From Candidatus Rifleibacteriota bacterium (lineage in GTDB: Bacteria > Muiribacteriota > Ozemobacteria > Ozemobacterales > Ozemobacteraceae): a stretch of DNA of 64,000 nucleotides. This document shows positions 33,638 to 41,141 of this stretch, piece by piece. The position numbers and the translations under genes were made by a program. Below the pieces are notes generated by a model. The model was not told the DNA's origin. It ran no database searches and was given only the letters and a program-made list of their open reading frames with translations. Where the stretch lies: positions 86,641 to 150,640 of the forward strand of contig JANJUX010000033.1 in the NCBI GenBank assembly GCA_024710355.1. The letters run 5' to 3'. Within the stretch, counting starts at the first letter, position 1. Each line of letters opens with the position of its first letter.

Positions 33638-36600
33638 GGCTTATATCTCCAGATGGAGTTTGTGGCACCCGTAATGCCGTTAAAGGAGGTAGATCCACCG
33701 AAAAGAAAAATAAACGGCCCATAAGGAACTGCTGTAACCTCGTTGCGAACAGCCGGCATGTTAGTAAGAATTCTGTAAGAATTCGTATCGGGGTTGTAAG
33801 CAATTGCACTTGCCGTATTGGTATTGGTATTCAGATAGTAGCCGCCAAAAATGAAGATTTCATCACCCCAAGAACAGGCTCCAACCTGGGTGCGACGATT
33901 AATCGAACTGGCCGCATTTGAAGCAGCAAAGTCAATGTTGATCTTGTTGGTGGCATGCGAAAGATCGATCGCCGACCAGGTTGCAACGGCAAAGTCGTAT
34001 TTGTAGATGAGGTTGTTCATCTGGGCGCCAAGAGCAGTGCCGGCACCAATGCAATAAAGATTGTAACGGCCTTCTTTACGACTGTAATGAGTTACCGCCG
34101 TACCGTTCATGACCGGCACCGGCAGAGACTGCATGCCAACGGTCTGCCCCTTGAGCGGAAACATCATACGAGTGGTCCCGTCAACCTCAAGATCCCATTT
34201 TTTGATTCGCGGAATTGAATAGGATGCCCCGGTTGCTGACCCGAAGCCAAACCAGGCACTGGTTCCACCAAGTTTAGTAGTCAGGTTGACTGGCAAGGTA
34301 CCCGTAATGGTTGGCGTTGCCGGTTTAACCGGGTATTTTGAAATGTAGCCTGTAATAACCCTTGTTGGCCCGTCAAAATCAACCCAGACATATTTATCGG
34401 TGGTATCAGAAAGATTGACCAGAGAAGTCGGAAGGTCAACTTCAGCAATCTCCGAATCATGAACGCCATCCTGAAGAATTGCCATACAGTTGGCAGAAAC
34501 ATCGAAGGTGTTCAGATAGTTATCAAGTTCGAGGGCAAAACTGTTTGCAATGCCCTTGTAACCGACACCGACACCAACATCGTTTGTCAGAGCCGTGTTG
34601 CCGTTGCCCTGAACGATAAAACACAGACCATCGGCAGGTGTGGCGGAAAAATCGGTGATCTGCACAACAAAGTGGGTGGAAAATCTAGTACTGGCCGAAA
34701 CGGTAATCGGGTCTTTCAGCCACACAGCGCCTTTCTGGCTGCCTGCGGCAGAAACAAGTTTGAGGTGATCACTCTCAATAGTTGCGTGGTTAACGGCGCT
34801 CAACTCTGCAGCAACTGTCGGAACATGCCCGGAAATGGCATTCGGATTATAAAGTTTTACTTCATTGGTGATACCCGCGAATGAACCTGATTTGGTTGAA
34901 GACCACAGGCGCCACATTGCTACGTAATGTTCCTGAGCGTCATCGCCGGCTCTTGCCGTAAAACCGATAGTGGCATTGGCTCCAACGATAGAATCCAAAG
35001 ATTGATTAAACACATGATTCAAAGCTGGCATTGCAGGTTTTCCCGGCTCAGCACTGCTGCTTGTCTGAGACATATAAACTCTGAGATTATTTGCGGGGTG
35101 ATCATATTCAACCCAGAACCAGTTGTAGCGGTTTGAATTGTCGTTCATGTCAGAAGGTGCAGTCAAAACACTAAAATGAGTAGCAGAGGGATCGGCGTTT
35201 TTAATTATTGCGACATGATTGTCATTTGGATCCCATGCGCCACTGCTACCTGTGTCAAATTCAACGACAATACTATTGCCGATCCCACCATAGCCAAGAT
35301 TACTGGCTGTATCAGGAGGCATAAGAGTGTTGCCTTGCCCGTGAACAACCAGGGCCATACCATTGTTCCCAAGAGACCACATACAAACAGCAAATTCGGT
35401 CGTAAAAGAATCCAATGTGTTTAGATCCAGCGGAGTGCTATACCATGCGGCACCCCTCGTACCTGAACTGCTGGAAGTAAGCCTAAGCTTACTACTGTTA
35501 ACAGATGTTGAAGACCTCGCTACGACATTTGCAGGAAGGCTGGGAAAGGAATCGTGGGTAAAATGGTTTGTCTGCAGCGGGTTGGCCTTTTCCCAGACCT
35601 TGAGATACCAGTCTTTGACTTTTATTGAACCACTGCCATCGTTGCAGGCGCCGGTAAAGCCAAACAGGGCGGGATTCCCGGCCCCACCAACCAATGAGGC
35701 AAGATCGGCATTAAAATCCTTGACGACCCATTTTGCGCTTTCCGGGTTATTGCTGCTGTTCGCCCAGACGTTCAACCTGTCTCTTACTCCATCGTAAACA
35801 ACCCACCAGTAATAGGTTTCGGGTGTTCCATCGTAGCCGCTGCCAAGAACTCCGTCAGCAAAAGTTGCGTAATGGTCCGAGTTCGACCACGCCGGGTATG
35901 AGCCGTTTGTTGTAGCAGTGACGCTGTCCTCTACGTTGGGCGGGCTATCGTTGTTCTTTGTATCGATCCAAACCGCAAGGCTTTTAACTACCGCCCCGGT
36001 ATTCGAATAACCCAGATTAGAGTTATTTGACCCCAATGCGGCAACACCTCTCGGGTCATTATGAACACAAAAGGTAACACCGTCTTTACCGTCGATCACT
36101 GTGGCAAAACTGGTATAAAACGAAGTATCCGCAGAAATATTGAACAGTTTGTTCATGAAATATGAACCGTGTGAACTACTACCGGCACCCAGCTGCAAGG
36201 TCGGCGCACTTACCGTTGCCGCACCATTTTTCTGGTTTGCCACTGAATCCCAGCCGGTGGAGGAATTAAACTCATAGGTTGTATTGGCGTTACCCTTTAT
36301 GCCACCGATAACCACATTACCAAACGGCGTTGGGGCGGCTGCATGCTGGAAGATGCTGGTCTTCTCTGAGTCGTCGTCGGGCCGCAAAGAGTCGAGCCGG
36401 GCGTTGCGATATGTGTAAGAAGCCGTGTCAAAAAGCGAAACGCTGCTGTTGTTCTCGTCACTGGGCGCCATACCGCCGATCAGCATGATCTGGTCGTCTT
36501 CCCAGGGCAGCGCCGTAAAATCTCGCAGATGCTTCGGCAGCGTGAACCCCGAAACCGTGTTTCCCTTGCCTTTCGAGTCATATTTATAAATTGTCGAAGA

Positions 36601-39600
36601 GTTAGGATTGGCTTCAGTTCCGGGGGCGCCACCAAAATAATAGATACCGCCACTGGCAACCGCCGCGCGGTGACTGCCAAAACCCGTGGGCGGCGCTGCA
36701 GCCACCAGAGCCGCCACATCAACAACCTGATCTCTGACACTGCTGAAACTGCTGAATGGTCTGGTCAGCACGTAAGACACCGGCTTTTCTACTGACCGCT
36801 TTGTCAGCAGCGTGTGATCAGTTGCACTGACCAGAATTCTGCCCGGAATCGCAGGAACATAATCAAGCTTCATCGTAAAAATCGCGCCAGCAGCACCATC
36901 GCTTGCGCCGAGGATCAATCTTCTGCCATCAGGGGAAACATCTATGTCGTTTATTGAACTGACACCGGTCGGAGTAAGATCTATACGCAAAGGCTGTGTG
37001 GCGGTGCCATCGAACAAAACAATGTTATTGCTGAATGGGCTGTAAGAGTGCAGAATTCTAGCTAAACGGTCAACAAAAAACAATGTCGGAAAAGCGGAGT
37101 CGCGCGAAAAACACAGCAAAACTTCAAGAGTTACACCAGCTGCCCTGTCTGGATATTGTGGCGGAGATGCGCCAACATCATAATTCTGCCCGTTTAAAAC
37201 AAGTTCTTTCATCAGCGGTGGTTTGAACTTGAACGGTCTGAACATCTGCTCAGGCATGCTGGCAACCTTCGATTGATAGGCAGCCACAGATGTGACACCG
37301 GTAACATCGCCACTGTTATTGAAATAACCGATATAGGCGCCAAGGCCGGCGTCATTTGAAAAGAAGTCAAAGTGAATCGGTGTGGTTCTGGTCGCCGGAT
37401 TATTCGCCAGCTGCGGATTAAAGTTGAAAGTGAAGGTATTGTCACCGCCGTCTTCAGCCCAGGCATTGCGGGTGCCTGAACGATACAACAGTGAATTATA
37501 GTGGCCATCCTGTGCAAATCTTGCCCCATCGTGGGTCAAAATAGCCATATAGCTTGCCGGCCCGTGATACATATGCCCGGAAGCACCATAAAATATGTCA
37601 TCATTAGAGCCAACATCATAGTTGAACTGAGCCGGAAATCTGTTCGGAGTCATCGCTAGCGAAGTGCTGGCGGTCAACGAATTGCCAGACTTGAATGGCA
37701 GGTCTACGGAATGCGGATCTTTGAAATAATTATTGCTCAACTCAGAGCCATTGGCCGGATCATAACCTGTGGTTTTATATCGGGTATAGGCAAGACCAGC
37801 ACTGGTCGGAAAATGCAGGTTGTTCATATCATAAAAATTAATAGTCTGCTTAGTACCATTGCCGTAGGTATCGTAGATGGCAAGAATTGAATCATCAGCA
37901 GACAGAGCCATCTGCACAGCTCCCTTACCCGGAAAACCATCGTGAACGTAGCGCCAGTATCCCATAATTCGATAGCTTTCGGTGGCGGTCTGCGTGTTAT
38001 AACCTGGTTCGCGGCTTTTCTCGACCCAGAGAAGGATGGCATCTTCATTTACACCGTTCCGACGCATCAGCACATAAGCCCCGCTTCGGCGATTCATTGG
38101 TTGAACATCATAAACATTGTAACCAGCGGCACTCTGTCCGGTTGTCACAAAACCAAGGGAAGGGTCAGCCTTCGGAAAACCTGTATTATCATCGGGTTCA
38201 TATAAAAGAAAGCCATTATCAAGATTGTTATAGGTCAAGCTTGTGCCTGTAAGCCCGACGCCCGGAAAAAAGTTACCGGTAAATTGGACCGAAGTAGCGT
38301 TTCTGGTAGTCACCAACATACTGCCATCGAGCAGATATGTGCCATGGAAAGGGGTTCCGGCGGCCGGAAAATTCAAAGCATTGGGAAATTCTTCAATCGA
38401 CTTCGTAGAAGTATTGAAGCGCTTTGGCTTTGAACCCGGCTGAAAATAACCCATAAAGAAGTGGTCGCCAGAAGCGCTTAATCCAAAAGAATAGGTTGGA
38501 GAAGCAATAGCTACAGCATTATCAGATATAATAATACCGTTTGTGTCGTTGCCGCCGTAAAGGTCGAGGCATTCAATCTTTGAACCACCCACATTGTTGC
38601 AAACCATCCACACATACTCGGCGATTCGACCTTTTACGTCTGAAGCGGCGCTGTTAAGCGTAAGAACTGCCGGCGCTATCGCATTCATATTAGCATAAGA
38701 TCCGGCGGTCAAAGCACTCATATTGGGGAAAAGCAGCATATTGTCGGAGGTTTTTGCGATAAGCTCTTCTCTGAAAGGGCTGTATTCAAGCTGAGTGATT
38801 GTCCAGTCGCCGGCACCGGAAGAAGGACCGCGGCCTACCAGTCTGCTTTTTGTTGTGGACTGCAAGGAAGAATTGGTTACCGGCAACCTGAAAACCTGCA
38901 GTCGTTTGGCACTTGCGCCACCATCTGCAGCATGCGAGGTAATGAGGTAGCGATTGTCATTGCTGACGAGAAAACCATGTTGAGCAGTGTCATTGCCGAC
39001 AAAGGCGGTAGAGATGGTTCCTGAGGCAAAACTGGTGGGTGCATCGCTCAAAAAACTGTTGATATTGCTTCCGCCCATGCGCAGAAAGATTTCGTTGCCA
39101 CCCCAGGATGAAGCAGCAGCCACCTGAACGAAATTGCTGGGGTGCGAGCCGCCGACATAGGTTGGTATTTCGGTGTTTGTATGAGTGTTTATACGCAAGA
39201 TTCTATTGCTGGCAGCACCATCGTGGCAGGCAATCAGGGTTCCGTCATCGCACAACCGCAGGTCTTTGGCATTACTGCCGGAAGTCATGGTAAAAGTATT
39301 TGCAGCAATCCAGGTGCCTGGAGCGCCAACGCTGAAACCGCTCGGCACACCCAGAGCAGTTACCTTTGGAGTATTGTCATGTGTGAAGTAAAGAAATTTT
39401 CCGTCTGGCCTGAACACCATGCCACGGTCATTTCTGGTGCCATTATTACCATCAGTAGTCTCAGCAACGCTGCTGCCACACAACCCCGCATTGGTGTAAA
39501 CAGTTACCGACTTTGAATAGTCGGGGTTTGTCTGGTCGATATTCAGCATTCTGATTTTGCCGGGGCATTTTATTGCCAGCCAGCGCCCATTCGGGTGCAC

Positions 39601-40182
39601 TGCAAGATGCAGCGGAATATCACCATCTTCAAGGGTCCATTCGTCGATCAGTTCGTGGTTCATCGGGTTAATAACCGAAATAACTCTGGTTGACGGGTGC
39701 GCGACAAAGACCATATCAGGCGGCGGCGGTGGCGGGCAAAGCATGGTTATCATGCTGATGGTTGCCACATCAGGCACATCGTCAATGCCTGAATTGCGCA
39801 ATCCGACAACCACAGAAACCGCACACAGATCAGGGTGTTGAGCACCGTCAATTACCGCATTCTGGCCAGTCAGAGTCGCGGCAGGCACCACCTCAACCTG
39901 CAGATCAAAATAAAACTGCGGGTCACTTGAATTGGGGTATGCAAGTGCTTCAAGCTGGTTTACCGGGGTTTCTCCCTGATATGAACCCACATAAGAAAGC
40001 TGGGCCATCTTTGATTCAGCAAAATTCATCATGGCTGCCCGCAATTCAAGGGCCTGTGTATTGCTCACACCCTGCTGCAAAGTTCCGACCACCGGCACCA
40101 TAAGGCTTCCGGCAACCATTATCATGATCAGGGCTTCTGCCAGCGTTACGCCTGAACGCCTTTTTCCGGTCGGATCTTTCAT
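33634..40182 (-). CDS. Giant modular prepilin with beta-propeller, Kelch and three L-type-lectin domains
   Basis: 2182 residues from an ATG with AAGGGAAG upstream. The leader KRRSG (cleavage after G11) is followed by VTLAEALIMIMVAGSLMVP, a type IV pilin helix with Glu at +5. A PilV-like segment (AAMMNFAESKMAQLSY) and a proline run come next. From about residue 155, a YVTN/beta-propeller-like region begins with DMVFVAHPSTRVISVINP and continues for several hundred residues. Kelch-like units follow near 1175-1310 (GGIYYFGG, IMLIGG). Three concanavalin/legume-lectin-like domains lie at about 1320-1530, 1540-1760 and 1770-1997. The second keeps the metal-site pattern (E1641, D1643, D1651 in EFDT...WDPNDNH). 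Kelch-like repeats resume to the C-terminus (IFIFGGYY, IFLFGGS). First gene of a minor-pilin operon, so it is probably a tip adhesin replacing PilY1. Lectin specificity is unknown. Confidence 0.8.
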   Translation of the reverse strand: MKDPTGKRRSGVTLAEALIMIMVAGSLMVPVVGTLQQGVSNTQALELRAAMMNFAESKMAQLSYVGSYQGETPVNQLEALAYPNSSDPQFYFDLQVEVVPAATLTGQNAVIDGAQHPDLCAVSVVVGLRNSGIDDVPDVATISMITMLCPPPPPPDMVFVAHPSTRVISVINPMNHELIDEWTLEDGDIPLHLAVHPNGRWLAIKCPGKIRMLNIDQTNPDYSKSVTVYTNAGLCGSSVAETTDGNNGTRNDRGMVFRPDGKFLYFTHDNTPKVTALGVPSGFSVGAPGTWIAANTFTMTSGSNAKDLRLCDDGTLIACHDGAASNRILRINTHTNTEIPTYVGGSHPSNFVQVAAASSWGGNEIFLRMGGSNINSFLSDAPTSFASGTISTAFVGNDTAQHGFLVSNDNRYLITSHAADGGASAKRLQVFRLPVTNSSLQSTTKSRLVGRGPSSGAGDWTITQLEYSPFREELIAKTSDNMLLFPNMSALTAGSYANMNAIAPAVLTLNSAASDVKGRIAEYVWMVCNNVGGSKIECLDLYGGNDTNGIIISDNAVAIASPTYSFGLSASGDHFFMGYFQPGSKPKRFNTSTKSIEEFPNALNFPAAGTPFHGTYLLDGSMLVTTRNATSVQFTGNFFPGVGLTGTSLTYNNLDNGFLLYEPDDNTGFPKADPSLGFVTTGQSAAGYNVYDVQPMNRRSGAYVLMRRNGVNEDAILLWVEKSREPGYNTQTATESYRIMGYWRYVHDGFPGKGAVQMALSADDSILAIYDTYGNGTKQTINFYDMNNLHFPTSAGLAYTRYKTTGYDPANGSELSNNYFKDPHSVDLPFKSGNSLTASTSLAMTPNRFPAQFNYDVGSNDDIFYGASGHMYHGPASYMAILTHDGARFAQDGHYNSLLYRSGTRNAWAEDGGDNTFTFNFNPQLANNPATRTTPIHFDFFSNDAGLGAYIGYFNNSGDVTGVTSVAAYQSKVASMPEQMFRPFKFKPPLMKELVLNGQNYDVGASPPQYPDRAAGVTLEVLLCFSRDSAFPTLFFVDRLARILHSYSPFSNNIVLFDGTATQPLRIDLTPTGVSSINDIDVSPDGRRLILGASDGAAGAIFTMKLDYVPAIPGRILVSATDHTLLTKRSVEKPVSYVLTRPFSSFSSVRDQVVDVAALVAAAPPTGFGSHRAAVASGGIYYFGGAPGTEANPNSSTIYKYDSKGKGNTVSGFTLPKHLRDFTALPWEDDQIMLIGGMAPSDENNSSVSLFDTASYTYRNARLDSLRPDDDSEKTSIFQHAAAPTPFGNVVIGGIKGNANTTYEFNSSTGWDSVANQKNGAATVSAPTLQLGAGSSSHGSYFMNKLFNISADTSFYTSFATVIDGKDGVTFCVHNDPRGVAALGSNNSNLGYSNTGAVVKSLAVWIDTKNNDSPPNVEDSVTATTNGSYPAWSNSDHYATFADGVLGSGYDGTPETYYWWVVYDGVRDRLNVWANSSNNPESAKWVVKDFNADLASLVGGAGNPALFGFTGACNDGSGSIKVKDWYLKVWEKANPLQTNHFTHDSFPSLPANVVARSSTSVNSSKLRLTSSSSGTRGAAWYSTPLDLNTLDSFTTEFAVCMWSLGNNGMALVVHGQGNTLMPPDTASNLGYGGIGNSIVVEFDTGSSGAWDPNDNHVAIIKNADPSATHFSVLTAPSDMNDNSNRYNWFWVEYDHPANNLRVYMSQTSSSAEPGKPAMPALNHVFNQSLDSIVGANATIGFTARAGDDAQEHYVAMWRLWSSTKSGSFAGITNEVKLYNPNAISGHVPTVAAELSAVNHATIESDHLKLVSAAGSQKGAVWLKDPITVSASTRFSTHFVVQITDFSATPADGLCFIVQGNGNTALTNDVGVGVGYKGIANSFALELDNYLNTFDVSANCMAILQDGVHDSEIAEVDLPTSLVNLSDTTDKYVWVDFDGPTRVITGYISKYPVKPATPTITGTLPVNLTTKLGGTSAWFGFGSATGASYSIPRIKKWDLEVDGTTRMMFPLKGQTVGMQSLPVPVMNGTAVTHYSRKEGRYNLYCIGAGTALGAQMNNLIYKYDFAVATWSAIDLSHATNKINIDFAASNAASSINRRTQVGACSWGDEIFIFGGYYLNTNTNTASAIAYNPDTNSYRILTNMPAVRNEVTAVPYGPFIFLFGGSTSFNGITGATNSIWRYKP

Positions 40183-40243
40183 AAAGACTTCCCTTCTATC
40201 GGGCAAAATCAATGCCCCAAGAACTCTCTGACAATTAGAACAC

Positions 40244-40259
40244 AGCAACAACCATGCCC
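40244..40259 (-). promoter_or_regulatory. Sigma-54-type (-24/-12) promoter candidate of the giant pilin operon
   Basis: Read on the minus strand the sequence is GGGCATGGTTGTTGCT. It has GGCA at -24 and TTGCT at -12, with GG and GC ten bases apart, close to the sigma-54 consensus. Transcription would begin near 40232 and leave about 50 nt before the ATG at 40182. Pilin genes are often sigma-54 dependent. An upstream activator site was not identified. Confidence 0.45.
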
Positions 40260-40463
40260 AGAACCAAGCTTATTGAGGGGCTGAAATCGGCTTAAACAAA
40301 ACCATTCAAAACCCAACACCAAGGGTACAAGTTATTTCTTTTGCTTCTTTAATCATACACCCAGAACATAAACAAAGTAAAAAAAATTGACCTGCCGTAA
40401 AAAATCTTTTCAGGCAAAGAGTTGACTTTGGAGGATCTTTTCAGAAGCAAAACGTAAATGCTG

Positions 40464-40472
40464 TGGTATAAT
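40464..40472 (+). promoter_or_regulatory. Extended -10 promoter of the Uma2 gene
   Basis: TGGTATAAT combines the TGn extension with a consensus -10 hexamer (40467-40472). The -35 position is poor, as usual for extended -10 promoters. The gene starts 28 bases after the hexamer. Confidence 0.5.
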
Positions 40473-40499
40473 TTTTCGGAATAATCAGTGGAGCGAGCC

Positions 40500-41126
40500 A
40501 TGGTCGGTGTCAAACGCAAAAAGCCTGAAAAGTATTCTTATGCTGACTATCTGACCTGGGATGATGACAAGCGCTACGAGATAATCGACGGTGAAGTATT
40601 CGATATGACTTCGCCGGGTGTATTGCATCAGAGCATTTCCATGGAACTTGCAAGAATACTTGCGAATTTCTTCGAAAATAAATCCTGCAAAGTGTTCGCA
40701 GCGCCTCTCGACGTGCTGCTGGCAAAAAATGCCAGCAAAGCCGAGGAGGTATTTACCGTTGTACAGCCAGACATTATGGTAGTCTGCGACCCGAAGAAAA
40801 TCGAAGAACGCGGCATCGTCGGCGCACCCGACCTGGTAGTCGAGATCATCTCGCCGTCAACGTCATCGAAAGACAATATCATCAAGCGCCGAATCTACGA
40901 GCAGGCCGGTGTTAAAGAGTTCTGGCTGGTTCACCCCGTCGACCGCCTGATTCGGGTCTACAAGCTTGGCAAAGACGGGTTATTCGGGCGCGAAGACATT
41001 TATGACGATCAGGCACAGATCGAGATTGCGCAGTTTGCCGGCTTGAGCATCGACTGCCGACGCCTGTTTCCGCCTCTGCCGAAAGTCAGGCGTGTAAAAT
41101 CGCCACCCCCGGCAAAATACGGGTAA
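40500..41126 (+). CDS. Uma2-family (DUF820) PD-(D/E)XK-like protein
   Basis: 208 residues from the ATG with GGAG 6 bases upstream; a GTG four codons earlier (40488) lies over that site. The Uma2 pattern is complete. YEIIDGEVFDMTSP and HQSISMELARIL are near the start. QPDIMVV and PDLVVEIISPSTS give the acidic residues of a PD-(D/E)XK nuclease core, and KRRIYEQAGVKEFWLVHP completes it. The biochemical function of the family is not established; restriction-like nuclease activity is suggested by fold. It is a single gene, convergent with the cyclase genes, only 15 bases from the end of the next gene. Confidence 0.9.
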   Translation: MVGVKRKKPEKYSYADYLTWDDDKRYEIIDGEVFDMTSPGVLHQSISMELARILANFFENKSCKVFAAPLDVLLAKNASKAEEVFTVVQPDIMVVCDPKKIEERGIVGAPDLVVEIISPSTSSKDNIIKRRIYEQAGVKEFWLVHPVDRLIRVYKLGKDGLFGREDIYDDQAQIEIAQFAGLSIDCRRLFPPLPKVRRVKSPPPAKYG

Positions 41127-41141
41127 TCGGCCCGCCCCTTT

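Larger units (their letters stand above)
40183..40499. other. Divergent promoter region between the pilin operon and the Uma2 gene
   Basis: This stretch holds the minus-strand sigma-54-type site (40244-40259), a very A/T-rich middle (about 40370-40410) and the plus-strand extended -10 element (40464-40472). No gene of its own is seen. Confidence 0.6.
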
